Positions 9,184-18,556 of a stretch of DNA of 64,000 bases are shown one piece after another (the first letter of the stretch is position 1; each line of letters opens with the position of its first letter). Under the pieces are notes generated by a model. It had not been told where the DNA came from. It saw only the letters and a list, made by a program, of their open reading frames with translations, and did not search any database. This stretch comes from Gordonia alkaliphila (GTDB lineage: Bacteria > Actinomycetota > Actinomycetes > Mycobacteriales > Mycobacteriaceae), in the NCBI RefSeq assembly GCF_023017165.1, contig NZ_JALKBW010000001.1:1240001-1304000 (forward strand), written 5' to 3'. Position numbers and translations under genes: made by a program.

Positions 9184-10332
9184 TCAGATCGCGTTGCGCG
9201 CGATCAGCTGCGCGGCGATCACATTGCGTTGAATCTCGTTGGTGCCCTCGCCGACGATCATCAGCGGCGCGTCGCGGAAGTAGCGCTCCACCTCGTATTC
9301 GCGGGAGTAGCCGTAGCCGCCGTGCACGCGCACCGCGTCGAGCGCGATGGCCATCGCCGTCTCCGACGCGAACAGCTTGGCCATGCCGGCCTCCATGTCG
9401 GCGCGCTCGCCGCGATCGAGCTTGTCGGCCGCGTCCAGCGTCAGCAGGCGCGCGGCCTGCTGCTTGGTGGCCATGTCGGCCAACAGATTGCCCACCGACT
9501 GGTGCTTCCAGATCGGCTTACCGAAGGACTCGCGCTCCTGCGCATATTTCACCGCGGCCTCCAGCGCGGCCTGCCCGACGCCGAGCGCGCGCGAAGCCAC
9601 CTGGATGCGACCCATCTCGAGTCCGCGCATCATGTGGCCCCAGCCGAGATTCGCCTCACCGCCGAGCACGGCACTCGCGGGCACGAACATCTCATCAAAG
9701 ACCAGCTCACAGGCCTCCACGCCGCGATAGCCCAGCTTGGGCAGCTTCTTGGAGATCGTCATGCCGTCGCCCGGCTCCACCAGAATCACGCTCATCCCGC
9801 GGTGCGCGGACTCGGCCGAGCGATCAGTGATGCACAGCAGCCCGATCAGGCCCGAGTGCGCCGCGTTCGAGATCCACGTCTTGGAACCGGTGATCGAGTA
9901 GCCACCCTCGACCGGAGTCGCGAACGTGCGCATGGCCTGCAGATCGCTGCCACCGCTGGGCTCGGTGAGCGCCATCGTGGCCCGCATCCGGCCGTCGGCC
10001 ATCTGCGGCAGCAGCCGCTCCTTCTGTTCCTGCGTGCCGAACGTCTTCACCAGGAAGCTGATCACCGAGTGTCCGCCGATCGCGCCGGCCAGGCTCATCC
10101 AGCCGCGCGCCAATTCCTCGGTGACCGCCGAGAAACATGCGGTGCTGACGTCGACGCCGCCGTACTCGGCCGGGACCAGGAGGCCGAAGAAGCCGAGGGT
10201 CTTCATCTCCTCGATGAATTCTTCGGGATAGATGTCGTCCTGTTCGTAATCGCGTACGCGACCCACGACCCGCTGATCGACGAAGTCGCGCACCAACGCG
10301 ACCATCTCCAGCTCGTCCGCACTTAACGCCAC
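9184..10332 (-). CDS. Acyl-CoA dehydrogenase
   Basis: A 382-aa acyl-CoA dehydrogenase with the MALTEPSGGSDLQAM loop, RVHGGYGYSREYEVERYFRD, and the catalytic Glu362 in VGEGTNEIQR. The GTG start at 10332 has CGAGG about 8 nt upstream. It is a stand-alone gene, not in the beta-oxidation operon to its left. Its 3' end directly abuts the truncated toxin remnant, so a deletion or insertion breakpoint lies within about 30 nt of its stop. Confidence 0.93.
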   Translation of the reverse strand: MALSADELEMVALVRDFVDQRVVGRVRDYEQDDIYPEEFIEEMKTLGFFGLLVPAEYGGVDVSTACFSAVTEELARGWMSLAGAIGGHSVISFLVKTFGTQEQKERLLPQMADGRMRATMALTEPSGGSDLQAMRTFATPVEGGYSITGSKTWISNAAHSGLIGLLCITDRSAESAHRGMSVILVEPGDGMTISKKLPKLGYRGVEACELVFDEMFVPASAVLGGEANLGWGHMMRGLEMGRIQVASRALGVGQAALEAAVKYAQERESFGKPIWKHQSVGNLLADMATKQQAARLLTLDAADKLDRGERADMEAGMAKLFASETAMAIALDAVRVHGGYGYSREYEVERYFRDAPLMIVGEGTNEIQRNVIAAQLIARNAI

Positions 10333-10412
10333 CGACCGACCTCGATTCCCGGAGCACCCGACGCACGCCGATATGTCTCCGACACTACAAAGTGGTCGCG
10401 GGCGGCCTCAGG

Positions 10413-10799
10413 TCACCCGTTGCGCGCGCCGTAGATCTTCTCGTACTGCGTCTTGAGGTGTTCGGCTTCCGCGCGCTGCCGGTACGTCTCCGGAGTGTTG
10501 CCCAGACCGTGCTTCTGGAGGCGGCGGACGCGATTCTGATCCATATACGACACCGAGAAGATCAGCGCCAGGCAGGCGCCCAGCAGCACCATCAGCAGGC
10601 GCACCCAGACCGGCCCGCTCGGGAAGGCGAAGAACAGCACCAGGTACACGGGAACGAAGGAGACCTGCGACCGAATCATGTGCCGGAGGAAGGCGTGCGG
10701 ACCCATCAGGTCGTTCGCCACCCAGTCCGTCTGGCTCTCGGGCAGCTTGGCCCCGTACACGTAGCCGATCCACTGGATCGGATTCGGTCGCTTGCTCAT
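10413..10799 (-). CDS. DUF5313 family membrane protein
   Basis: A 128-aa protein that opens with RPNPIQWIGYVYGAKLP, the mark of the actinobacterial DUF5313 family. Two hydrophobic segments (about residues 45-60 and 65-83) are followed by a charged cytoplasmic tail rich in Arg, Lys and Glu. The function is unknown. It is transcribed divergently from the OhrR-like regulator, with about 115 bp between the starts. Confidence 0.8.
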   Translation of the reverse strand: MSKRPNPIQWIGYVYGAKLPESQTDWVANDLMGPHAFLRHMIRSQVSFVPVYLVLFFAFPSGPVWVRLLMVLLGACLALIFSVSYMDQNRVRRLQKHGLGNTPETYRQRAEAEHLKTQYEKIYGARNG

Positions 10800-10878
10800 C
10801 GCGGCGCGCTTTCTGCTGGGGAAGATAGATCGTGCGCTATCGAGTATGCCACCCGCGGCGGGTGCAATTCAATCGCGC

Positions 10879-10892
10879 CCGATTTATATCGG
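10879..10892. promoter_or_regulatory. Palindrome in the OhrR-like gene promoter
   Basis: CCGAT-TTAT-ATCGG, a perfect 5-4-5 inverted repeat, sits just upstream of the TAGACT box (10902-10907) of the MarR-family gene. A site overlapping the promoter spacer is where a MarR autorepressor would bind. That it is the operator is inference. Confidence 0.4.
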
Positions 10893-10901
10893 CGAAGCGG
10901 C

Positions 10902-10907
10902 TAGACT
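10902..10907 (+). promoter_or_regulatory. -10 box TAGACT, leaderless start
   Basis: TAGACT is followed by 6 nt and then the ATG at 10914. This matches the TANNNT -10 element with transcription starting at the start codon. No Shine-Dalgarno precedes the ATG. Confidence 0.5.
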
Positions 10908-10913
10908 GAAGCC

Positions 10914-11378
10914 ATGGAGAGCACCGCCTTCGACGAGAACCCCCTGCTCTTGGAGAGCCAGGTGTGCTTCGCGCTGGCCGTCGCCAACCGCTCGGTGCTC
11001 AAGATCTATCGCCGCATCCTCGAACCGCTCGGCCTCACCCATCCGCAGTACCTGGTGATGCTCGCCCTCTGGGAGCACGCGCCGCTGCCGGTCAAGGAGA
11101 TCGGCAAACTACTGCAGCTCGACTCGGCGACGCTCTCGCCGCTGCTCAAGCGCCTCGAAACAGCCGGTCTGATCGAACGACGACGCCGCGACGACGACGA
11201 GCGCAGCGTCGACATCGTCTTCACCGACGCCGGTGCCGATCTCCGGACACAGGCGTTGGAGGTCCCCGGCCAGGTGGTGGCCGCGCTCGGTGTCTCGCTC
11301 GACGACCTCGGCGAACTGCACGACGTGCTGACCCGCGTCAACGCGGCCGCCTTGGCCGCCGAGGCCGCTGCGGTCTGA
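10914..11378 (+). CDS. MarR family regulator, OhrR-like
   Basis: A 154-aa winged-helix regulator. The N-terminal pattern ESQVCFALAVANRSVLKIYR...LGLTHPQYLVMLALWE is that of OhrR organic-peroxide sensors, with the single redox cysteine at Cys18, close to Cys15 of Bacillus OhrR. The recognition helix region is LDSATLSPLLKRLE, and the wing contains RRRDDDERS. OhrR normally represses ohr, a thiol peroxidase, encoded next to it; no ohr gene is present here. It may act elsewhere or control the divergent DUF5313 gene. Confidence 0.85.
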   Translation: MESTAFDENPLLLESQVCFALAVANRSVLKIYRRILEPLGLTHPQYLVMLALWEHAPLPVKEIGKLLQLDSATLSPLLKRLETAGLIERRRRDDDERSVDIVFTDAGADLRTQALEVPGQVVAALGVSLDDLGELHDVLTRVNAAALAAEAAAV

Positions 11379-11397
11379 GCCGCGATCGGCCCGGAGC

Positions 11398-11895
11398 TCA
11401 GGCTTTGAGCGGCCCGGCCACCAGCTCGTGGGCGGCGGCCTGGCCGTCGATCAGACGGCTGGTCCGACGCTCCACCCGCCACGTGCCCGAAACCCGTTGC
11501 AGCGCCCAATGATTGGCGGTGGCACGGGCGACGGCGAAGCGCGGGCTGCCCGATTCCGTGGCCCGATGCGTGATGAGCAACGAGTATCCGACAGCCACGG
11601 CGGAATCACCGTCGACCTGCACGTGCGACGGCCCCTGGAAGTGCGCGCAGCCGCCGGCGATGAGGCCCTGGTGCGGCGCGGAGCGGACCATCTCGGCGAC
11701 CGCCGCGGCCCCGTCCATCAGGTAGGCGTCCACCTCGTAGACGCCGTCGTCGAGCCAGAGCGCCGCCACGTCGGCGTCGGCGCCGTCGTCCACCAGCGGA
11801 CCGTACGAGGAGATCAGCGCCGCGATCTCGCGTTCGTCTTCGAGCAGTTGCAGCCGAGCTTCGAGGGCCGCCAACCGGGCTTCGAGGTGACTCAT
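11398..11895 (-). CDS. SnoaL-like/NTF2-fold family protein
   Basis: A 165-aa protein. The ATG at 11895 overlaps the stop of the LLM oxidoreductase gene (ATGA), which fixes the start; the frame is open further upstream but only as an antisense-like extension. A short N-terminal coiled segment (LEARLAALEARLQLLED) is followed by EIAALISSYGPLVDDGADADVAALW, typical of the SnoaL-like domain found in small isomerases, hydratases and dehydratases of polyketide and steroid metabolism. Its substrate is unknown. It probably works on the same compound as the LLM and SDR enzymes upstream. Confidence 0.82.
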   Translation of the reverse strand: MSHLEARLAALEARLQLLEDEREIAALISSYGPLVDDGADADVAALWLDDGVYEVDAYLMDGAAAVAEMVRSAPHQGLIAGGCAHFQGPSHVQVDGDSAVAVGYSLLITHRATESGSPRFAVARATANHWALQRVSGTWRVERRTSRLIDGQAAAHELVAGPLKA

Positions 11896-12749
11896 GCCGT
11901 CTCCAGTTCCGCGAGCGGGGCCAGCGCCTCCAGCGCGGCCACGTAGTTGTCCGCCGAGGTCGCGCGCACCGCGGCGTTGATCACCGTGGCACCGGCGCCG
12001 ACGGCATTGTGCAACGCGCGGGCCGCACCGTCGGGGTCGCCGATCGGATCGAGCGGCGGGGTCGCCAACACCACATCGAAGCCCGACGGCGGCGACACCG
12101 CGTCGAGCATCTCCCGCACCTGCCGACGGCCGAGCGCGAACGGCGTCCAGCCGTCGCCGAGCTCCACCGCGCGCTGGAGCGAACGCGGCGTCTGCCCGCC
12201 GATCCACAGCGGCATCCCGGCGGCGCTCGGATGCGGATCCACCTGCATGCCGCCGAAGCTGTAGTGGTCGCCGGAGTATTCCGGTTCAGCAGTCCCGAAG
12301 GACGCACGAAGGGCACGGATCGCGTCGTCGGCGCGCGCACCGCGCCCAGCGAAAGGCACCTCGAGGAGCTCGAACTCCTCCTTCAGGGAACCGACACCCA
12401 GGCCGAGAGTGACGCGTCCGCCGCTGACCAGATCGAGCGTGCCGTAGCGCTTGGCGATCTCCAACGGGTGGTGATAACCGAGCACCAGCACCTGGGTGAA
12501 GAAGCGGATCCGCTGCGTCTGTCCGGCGAGAAAACCGAAGGTGGACAACGGATCCCAGTACGTGCCGCCGCGCTCGGCGGCGATGGGGGTCGGCACTGCG
12601 ACGTGCTCACTGCACGTGAGATGCGCGAAGCCCAGGCGGTCGGCCGCCTGGGCGATGCGCGCCAATTCGGCCGGTCCGGCGGTGGCCTCCCAATCGGAGA
12701 CCACCCCGGGCAGCCGGGTGACGATCGGCGTCGCCAACCCCACTCGCAC
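11892..12749 (-). CDS. LLM class (F420-dependent type) oxidoreductase
   Basis: About 285 aa with a luciferase-like monooxygenase fold: MRVGLATPI start, TCSEHVAVPTP, the GRVTLGLGVG loop, and MPLWIGGQTPRSLQRAVELGDGW. The GTG at 12749 is chosen because GGAGG lies 6 nt upstream and the product then starts at the conserved first strand; a GTG at 12767 would add six residues and overlap the SDR gene more. Actinobacterial members of this type mostly use coenzyme F420 rather than FMN; cofactor choice is inferred. It lies in a tight three-gene unit with an SDR and a SnoaL-like protein. Confidence 0.88.
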   Translation of the reverse strand: MRVGLATPIVTRLPGVVSDWEATAGPAELARIAQAADRLGFAHLTCSEHVAVPTPIAAERGGTYWDPLSTFGFLAGQTQRIRFFTQVLVLGYHHPLEIAKRYGTLDLVSGGRVTLGLGVGSLKEEFELLEVPFAGRGARADDAIRALRASFGTAEPEYSGDHYSFGGMQVDPHPSAAGMPLWIGGQTPRSLQRAVELGDGWTPFALGRRQVREMLDAVSPPSGFDVVLATPPLDPIGDPDGAARALHNAVGAGATVINAAVRATSADNYVAALEALAPLAELETA

Positions 12750-12750
12750 G

Positions 12751-13563
12751 TCAGGCCTCCGCTCCACCGCGTGGGACGCGAGCGAGGAGCTTCTTCATCA
12801 TGCGCTGCTGGCCCAGCAGCAGTTCGGCACGATTGTGCCCGCTGCTCGCATGCACCCGCGCCTCGTTGCCGCCGGCGATGTGGATCGGACCGTTCTTCAG
12901 GTTCGCGAGGCCCTCGCGCGCCACGTCGTCCGGATCGGCGGCGTCGATGCCGGGGACGTCGAAGTCCAGGCCGGCCCGCGCCATCGCCGGGGTGCGGGTG
13001 ACGCCGAGCACCAGCTCCAGCACGTCGACCTCGTATTCGCGCATCTCGAGCCACAGCGACTCGGCCCACGCACGACCGAACGCCTTGACGCCGGAGTACA
13101 CGCTCAGCGTCGGACCGCCCAGGTAACCGCTCATCGAGCCGACCAGCAGGATGCCGCCGCGCTTGGCTTCGGCCATGGCCGCGCCGTAGTGGCGGACCAG
13201 TGCCAGTGGCGCGGTGATGTTCAGATCGATCACCTGCTGGAAACCGTCCAGGTCGCCGGAGATGAACTCGTTGCCGTACGAGTTGGCGCCCGCGTTGTAG
13301 ATCAACAGACCCACTTCGAGGTCGACGGTGAGCTCCTGGATCGCGGTGATCGCCGCCCGATCGGTGAGGTCGGCCGACAGCGTCCGTACCCCCACGCCGC
13401 GCGCCCGCACCGCTTCGGCCGTCTCTTCCAGCGGACCGGGCTTGCGCGCGATCAGCACCAGGTTCACACCGGCGTCAGCGAGTTGCTCGGCAAAGGCTCG
13501 CCCCACGCCTTCGGAGCCTCCGGCGATGACCGCCCACGGACCGTATTCACTCAAATCTGACAT
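12751..13563 (-). CDS. SDR family oxidoreductase
   Basis: A 270-aa short-chain dehydrogenase. The cofactor motif is GGSEGVG (residues 15-21), then NAG at 90-92, with the catalytic Ser143, Tyr156 and Lys160 (YSGVK). The C-terminal third, with HIAGGNEARVHASSGHNRAELL, is longer than in FabG-type SDRs. It is the first gene of the three-gene unit with the LLM oxidoreductase and SnoaL-like protein, with GAGAGGACG as ribosome site. The substrate is unknown. Confidence 0.9.
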   Translation of the reverse strand: MSDLSEYGPWAVIAGGSEGVGRAFAEQLADAGVNLVLIARKPGPLEETAEAVRARGVGVRTLSADLTDRAAITAIQELTVDLEVGLLIYNAGANSYGNEFISGDLDGFQQVIDLNITAPLALVRHYGAAMAEAKRGGILLVGSMSGYLGGPTLSVYSGVKAFGRAWAESLWLEMREYEVDVLELVLGVTRTPAMARAGLDFDVPGIDAADPDDVAREGLANLKNGPIHIAGGNEARVHASSGHNRAELLLGQQRMMKKLLARVPRGGAEA

Positions 13564-13679
13564 AGCAGCGTCCTCTCGGAAATGGTTCTCACTTCAGAGA
13601 CTTTCACACTGACACACGTTCTTGTTTGGGACCTATGGCACGCTGAAAAGCGCCCACCTGATATACGAGGGGATCGACG

Positions 13680-14063
13680 ATGAGCGGTACGGATCAGCCA
13701 CCCCCGATGGATCACGACAGTGGTCCGGACGGCCCCGACCTGCTGCCCGGCGCCGTCGACGCGCGTTTCACCCTCGCCTCCGAACGCACCATGCTGGCGT
13801 GGTTGCGGACCGCGCTGGGCCTGATCGCCGCCGGCGTCGCGGTGCTCCATCTCCTCGAGCCGATGGGCCAGAGCGGCACACGCACCGGACTCGGCATCGC
13901 ATTGCTCATCGTCGGCGCCGCGACCGCGATCGTCGGCGCGCTGCGCTGGTACGAGATCGACCGCGCACTCAAACTCGGCGGGCCGCTCCCGGGACCGTGG
14001 CCCATCTGGGCGCTGACCGGCCTGATCGTCGTCGTCGCGATCGGCTTCGCCTTCTGGACGTAG
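13680..14063 (+). CDS. DUF202 (YidH-type) membrane protein
   Basis: A 127-aa protein. A polar N-terminus is followed by the DUF202 hallmark FTLASERTMLAWLRTALGLIA, then two more hydrophobic helices (about residues 69-88 and 106-125), giving three membrane segments. GAGGGGATCG precedes the ATG. Function unknown; the family is widespread in small inner-membrane proteins. Confidence 0.85.
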   Translation: MSGTDQPPPMDHDSGPDGPDLLPGAVDARFTLASERTMLAWLRTALGLIAAGVAVLHLLEPMGQSGTRTGLGIALLIVGAATAIVGALRWYEIDRALKLGGPLPGPWPIWALTGLIVVVAIGFAFWT

Positions 14064-14084
14064 GCCGAGCCGACGTCGACCGTC

Positions 14085-14897
14085 CTACCGGTCCTTGTAT
14101 ACGAAGCTCGCCACCTGCAGGTACGACACCCGCTCGGCGAGGTTGGTGCTGAACCGACCCAGCACGTCGAAGACGTGCGCGTCCTTGCCGATCACCACGC
14201 GGCCGCGGCCCTTCATCGTCGTCTCGATCATCCGGTGCGCCGCCTTCTCCGCGCGCATGGCGAAAGTCTTCGCGACGACCTCCGGGGTGCCGAGCGTCTG
14301 CGCGCTCTCCCGGACCAGGTCGGTCCAGATGGTGCCGGGCAGCACCGTGGTGACGGTGACCTTCGACTTGGCGTTGCGCAGATCCTGCTTGAGCCCGTAA
14401 CCGAACGCGGCGACGGCCGCCTTCGACGCACCGTAGGTCGCGGCACCCGGGACCGGCACCATCGCCGCCAGGCTCGCGGTGACCATCACGACGCCCCCCT
14501 CGGGACGGGCCTCCAGCAGCGGCAGGAACGCGCGCGTCAGTTCGACGGTGCCGTAGAAATTCACGTCCAGGATCTGCTGCATCCGCGCCTCCGGGATGCC
14601 CGCGGCGCTCTCGAAGTTCTGCGCGATCCCGGCGATGTTGAACAGACCGTCGACCTGCCCGTGTGCCTCGACGACCTGCGCCGGGAGCGCCGCGACGGCC
14701 TCCGAATCGGCGACGTTCAACAGGTGCGTGGACAGTCGGTCCCCGGCGGCGGTCTCCTCGGCCAGACTCGCCAGACCCGCTTCGCTCAGGTCCGCAGCGG
14801 CGACGCGGCCGCCCCGCGCCAGCAACTCGACGGCCACGCACCGACCGATGCCGTTGCCCGCCCCGGTCACCACGAACACTCGGTCCTGGATCTGCAT
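14085..14897 (-). CDS. SDR family oxidoreductase
   Basis: A 270-aa short-chain dehydrogenase. TGAGNGIG at residues 11-18 binds the cofactor. The usual NNAG is NIAG (87-90), a known variant. The catalytic residues are Ser142, Tyr155 and Lys159 (YGASK). AAAGAGG lies upstream of the ATG at 14897. It stands alone between a convergent DUF202 gene and a divergent MFS transporter. The substrate is not known. Confidence 0.9.
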   Translation of the reverse strand: MQIQDRVFVVTGAGNGIGRCVAVELLARGGRVAAADLSEAGLASLAEETAAGDRLSTHLLNVADSEAVAALPAQVVEAHGQVDGLFNIAGIAQNFESAAGIPEARMQQILDVNFYGTVELTRAFLPLLEARPEGGVVMVTASLAAMVPVPGAATYGASKAAVAAFGYGLKQDLRNAKSKVTVTTVLPGTIWTDLVRESAQTLGTPEVVAKTFAMRAEKAAHRMIETTMKGRGRVVIGKDAHVFDVLGRFSTNLAERVSYLQVASFVYKDR

Positions 14898-15000
14898 CTG
14901 CGCCTCTTTCGTCTGAATCGAACTCGGCTGTCAGCGTCTCACAGTGCCCGACACCGGCCCGATGCACGGTCTGTGACCGCCCGGGGGTACAACGGAAGAC

Positions 15001-15051
15001 GTGACTCACCCCTCCGCCCCGCGCACCGACCGGTCCGGGGCGGCTACCTGA
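15001..15051 (+). other. Possible upstream leader ORF (16 codons)
   Basis: GTG at 15001, with GGAAG just before it, opens a 16-codon frame ending in a TGA whose last base is the A of the MFS start codon (TGATG at 15049-15053). This arrangement allows translational coupling. The GTG could also be chance. Confidence 0.3.
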
Positions 15052-16415
15052 TGACCCCGCCGCGGACGCTCGTCCCCAGTCTCATCTACGCGGCACTCAC
15101 GACGTCGATCGTGAGTTCGCTGGGCATGCTCCTGGTGCCCTCGATCGCCGCCGGCTTTCAGGTGTCCGTGAGTGCCGCCCAGTGGATGCTGACGTTGAAC
15201 CTGCTGGTCGGCGCCGTGGCGACCCCGATCATGGGCCGCCTGTCCGACGGCCGGAACACCAAGAAGCTGCTGCTGTACTCGCTCGCCATCATTCTGATCG
15301 GCTCGATCATCGCCGGTGCGGCCACCAACTTCGGCGTCTTCCTGCTGGGCCGCGCACTGCAGGGCCTCACGTACGGCATCGTGCCGGTGACCATCGTGTT
15401 GGCGCGCCGCCACCTCGGCGAAGGCAAGGCCGACCCGGCGATCTCCACGCTGTCGGTCACCGTGGCCACCGGACTGGGCCTCGGCTACCCGTTGACCGGC
15501 ATCCTCGCGAGCCTGCTCGACTTCCGCGTCGCGTTCTGGTTCGCGAGCGTCTTCGTGCTGACCGCGATCGTGGTCGTCGCCAAGTGGGTGCCCGCCGACG
15601 GCGCGGAGGGGCGTTCGCGCCCGTTCGACACCGCCGGGGCGGCTCTGCTGTCCATCGGCATGGCGGGCGTGCTGATCGCCATCAGCCAGGGCTCGCACTG
15701 GGGCTGGGCGTCGGCGCCGACGATCCTCGCCGCACTCGCCGGCGTGCTCTGCCTTGTCGCCTGGACGCTGGTGGAACTGCGCTCCAGCGATCCGTTGATC
15801 AACCTGCGCGTGGTCAAGTCGCCCGACGTGCTGCTCGCCAACCTCACCGCGATCGGCCTCGGCGCCGCGATGTACATGAGCCTGTCGATCGTCTCGATCA
15901 TCGCGCAGGCGAAGCAGGCGACCGGCTACGGCCTCGAACTGCCGCTGTTCTGGGCCGGTTTCGTGATGCTGCCGCTGTCGGTGGGCAGCCTCGCCGGCAA
16001 TCGCTTCGTTCGACGCCTCGGCCCCGGATCGATGACGACCATGCTTCCGGCCGGCGCCTCGTTGATGGCGGCCGCCGCCCTCATGCTCTGGCTCACCAAC
16101 GACGAACTGTGGCAAGTACTGCTCGGCATGCTGCTGTTCGGCCTCGGGATGGGTGCGGCGTATGCCGCGATGCCGACATTGATCGCCCGCAGCGTCGCGA
16201 TCTTCGAGGTGGGCAGCGCGGTCAGCTTCAACCAGGTGCTGCGCACGGTCGGCGGCGCGGTCGGCAGCGCCATCGTGGCGTCGATCCTCGCCGCGAACCC
16301 GGGCCAGCACGGCATCACCGTGGCCCTCGGCGTGGGCGCGATGACCGCGACCGTGGTCTTCGTCGCGCTCGTGCTCAACCAGGTTCGGGAACGGCGGTCT
16401 CCCGCCCGGGGATGA
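15051..16415 (+). CDS. MFS transporter
   Basis: A 454-aa major facilitator with hydrophobic helices throughout. The loop 2-3 motif A is GRLSDGRNTKK, and FLLGRALQGLTYGIVPVTI matches the following helix. The ATG at 15051 is the first codon that starts the first membrane helix; no strong Shine-Dalgarno is seen, but a short upstream frame ends on the start codon. The sequence resembles DHA2-type drug pumps. It is a likely proton-coupled exporter of unknown substrate. It is convergent with the enoyl-CoA hydratase gene, separated by a strong hairpin. Confidence 0.9.
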   Translation: MTPPRTLVPSLIYAALTTSIVSSLGMLLVPSIAAGFQVSVSAAQWMLTLNLLVGAVATPIMGRLSDGRNTKKLLLYSLAIILIGSIIAGAATNFGVFLLGRALQGLTYGIVPVTIVLARRHLGEGKADPAISTLSVTVATGLGLGYPLTGILASLLDFRVAFWFASVFVLTAIVVVAKWVPADGAEGRSRPFDTAGAALLSIGMAGVLIAISQGSHWGWASAPTILAALAGVLCLVAWTLVELRSSDPLINLRVVKSPDVLLANLTAIGLGAAMYMSLSIVSIIAQAKQATGYGLELPLFWAGFVMLPLSVGSLAGNRFVRRLGPGSMTTMLPAGASLMAAAALMLWLTNDELWQVLLGMLLFGLGMGAAYAAMPTLIARSVAIFEVGSAVSFNQVLRTVGGAVGSAIVASILAANPGQHGITVALGVGAMTATVVFVALVLNQVRERRSPARG

Positions 16416-16480
16416 GCGCCCCGACCTGCCGTCCCGCTGGCGATCGCCGCCCCGCGGAATCGGCCGCATCGCAACGACGG

Positions 16481-16521
16481 CGGGCGCGCCGGAGACCCTA
16501 TTGGTTCCTCCGGCGCGCCCG
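16481..16521. terminator. Bidirectional hairpin terminator
   Basis: A 14-bp perfect stem (CGGGCGCGCCGGAG paired with its complement at 16508-16521) around a 13-nt loop, between the convergent MFS and enoyl-CoA hydratase genes. Confidence 0.75.
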
Positions 16522-16539
16522 GTGTCGTGCGCTGGCGGA

Positions 16540-17322
16540 TCAGCGGTGGGTGAAGTTCGGCTTGCGCTTCTCCACGAACGCCGCCATGCCCTCGGTCTGA
16601 TCGTCGGTTGCGAAGGTCGAGTAGAACAGGCCCCGCTCCACCCGGATGCCCTCGAGCAGGCCCGACTCGAACGACCGGTTCACCGCTTCCTTCGCCAGCG
16701 ACGACGCCACGAACGACTTGCTCGCGATCTCCGCCGCCACGTCCAACGCGACCTCCAGCGTCGTGTCGGCGGGCACCAGTCGCGAGACCAGCCCGAGGCG
16801 ATCGGCCTCGTCGGCCTTCATCTGCCGACCGGTCAGCATCATGTCCATCGCCTTGGCCTTGCCAATCGCACGCGTGAGCCGCTGCGAGCCGCCGATACCC
16901 GGGATCACGCCGAGGTTGATCTCCGGCTGCCCGAACACCGCCGAATCACCGGCGATCATCAGGTCGCACATCATCGCCAGCTCGCAGCCACCGCCGAGGG
17001 CGTACCCGTTGACCGCGGCGATCGTCGGGGTGCGCAGCGCCGCCAACGCATCCCAGCCGACGAAGAACTGCTCGGAGAGCATGTCGCTGTAGCCCTTCTC
17101 CGACATCTCCTTGATGTCCGCGCCGGCGGCGAACGCACGATCGGAACCGGTGATCACGATCGCGCCCACCGACGGATCGACGTCGAACGCCTGGGCTGCG
17201 GCCACGACGTCGTGCATCACCTCGGTGTTCAGGGCGTTCAGCGCCTTCGGACGGTTCAGCGTGATCACGCCGACGCGGTCGCGCTGCTCGACGAGGATCG
17301 TGGCGTAGGTGGTCTCAGACAT
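16540..17322 (-). CDS. echA8: Enoyl-CoA hydratase
   Basis: A 260-aa crotonase. The oxyanion-hole segment is [10 protein letters not shown], and the two catalytic glutamates are in place: Glu114 (GGGCELAMM) and Glu134 ([12 protein letters not shown]). It hydrates trans-2-enoyl-CoA to (S)-3-hydroxyacyl-CoA. It closely follows the EchA8/short-chain enoyl-CoA hydratase pattern. AGGAGAA precedes the ATG. The gene lies 40 nt after the 3-hydroxyisobutyryl-CoA hydrolase gene on the same strand, suggesting a joint role in valine breakdown. Confidence 0.93.
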   Translation of the reverse strand: MSETTYATILVEQRDRVGVITLNRPKALNALNTEVMHDVVAAAQAFDVDPSVGAIVITGSDRAFAAGADIKEMSEKGYSDMLSEQFFVGWDALAALRTPTIAAVNGYALGGGCELAMMCDLMIAGDSAVFGQPEINLGVIPGIGGSQRLTRAIGKAKAMDMMLTGRQMKADEADRLGLVSRLVPADTTLEVALDVAAEIASKSFVASSLAKEAVNRSFESGLLEGIRVERGLFYSTFATDDQTEGMAAFVEKRKPNFTHR

Positions 17323-17362
17323 GCGGGTTCTCCTGCTCGTTCGGGGCTCGTGATTCCGGGGT

Positions 17363-18430
17363 TCAGTAGGTCAGTTCGAGGTCGGCGGCCAGCGGCGCGG
17401 CGAAACCCGCGACGGTGTCGGCGCCGACCTCGGCGAGGGTGCTCGGCTGCCAGGTGGGCGTGCGGTCCTTGTCGATCACCTGGGCGCGAATGCCCTCGGC
17501 GAGGTCCGGGTGCTGCAGGCAACGCACCGACGTGCGGTATTCGCGCACCAGCGCTTCGCGCAACGACGACTCGCCGGCCGCAGCCCGCAGTGCCGCCAGC
17601 GTCACCGACAGCGCGGTGGGCGACTTGGATTCGATGGTGTCGGCCACGTCGTCGTGTCCGGCGGCCCGGCAGTTGGCGACGATCTCGCGCACCGAGTCGG
17701 CGGCGAAGGCTGCCGCGATCCACTCGCGCTGGGCGGCCAGCTTGGAGGTGGGCGGGGTGACGGCGAAGTCGGCCAGAGCCTGCTCGACGGTGCCCGCGGC
17801 CAGGGCCGCGCGGAAGGCGTCGAGCTGCTCGGCCGGCATGTAGTGATCGGCGACGCCGCACGCTATCGCGTCGGCCCCGTCGAGCGGTGCCGAGGTCAGC
17901 GCCACGTAGGTGCCCAGCTGGTCGGGTACGTGCGCGAGCAGCCAGGTGCCGCCGACGTCGGGCACGAGTCCGATCCCGACTTCCGGCATGGCCAGGCGGG
18001 TGCGGTCGGTGACCACGCGGGTGTTGGCGTGCGCCGAGATACCGACGCCGCCGCCCATCACGATGCCGTCCATCAGGGCGATGTAGGGCTTGGGGTATTC
18101 GGCGATGTCGGCGTTCAATCGGTACTCGTCGCGCCAGAACTCGGCCGAGCCGCTCGCGGTCGCGGCGGCGTCGTCGGTCCCGGCCAAGGCGGCGGCGTCC
18201 CGGTGGATGGCGACGATGTCGCCGCCTGCGCACAGCCCGCGCGGACCGGCGCCGGAGACCAGCACGGCTCGGATCTGCGGGTCGTCAGCCCAGGCGTTCA
18301 GGCTTTCCACCATCAGGCCGACCATGTCGTGATCGAGCGCGTTGATCGACGACGGCCGGTTCAGCGTCAACGAGCCGATCCCGTCCGACACCGCAGCGAT
18401 GACCTTCTGGTCCTGGTCGGGCTGGGGCAT
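17363..18430 (-). CDS. 3-hydroxyisobutyryl-CoA hydrolase-like enoyl-CoA hydratase/isomerase
   Basis: A 355-aa long-form crotonase. GLCAGGDI forms the oxyanion hole; [14 protein letters not shown] carries Glu150 and Asp158, the residues expected for 3-hydroxyisobutyryl-CoA hydrolase. The length and C-terminal domain fit this family rather than ordinary enoyl-CoA hydratases. It releases 3-hydroxyisobutyrate from its CoA ester in valine catabolism. AAGGAG lies upstream of the ATG at 18430. It is transcribed with the enoyl-CoA hydratase downstream. Confidence 0.92.
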   Translation of the reverse strand: MPQPDQDQKVIAAVSDGIGSLTLNRPSSINALDHDMVGLMVESLNAWADDPQIRAVLVSGAGPRGLCAGGDIVAIHRDAAALAGTDDAAATASGSAEFWRDEYRLNADIAEYPKPYIALMDGIVMGGGVGISAHANTRVVTDRTRLAMPEVGIGLVPDVGGTWLLAHVPDQLGTYVALTSAPLDGADAIACGVADHYMPAEQLDAFRAALAAGTVEQALADFAVTPPTSKLAAQREWIAAAFAADSVREIVANCRAAGHDDVADTIESKSPTALSVTLAALRAAAGESSLREALVREYRTSVRCLQHPDLAEGIRAQVIDKDRTPTWQPSTLAEVGADTVAGFAAPLAADLELTY

Positions 18431-18556
18431 GCAGAACTCCTTGACGTGAATGCGACGATGGCCGGACGAGAAACTCTAACGTCCTCGTATCTATCGTGGC
18501 CTGCACTTCTCGTCGGGTCAAGGTGAGGCGCGGCGCACTTTCGGCGCCGATGCGAA

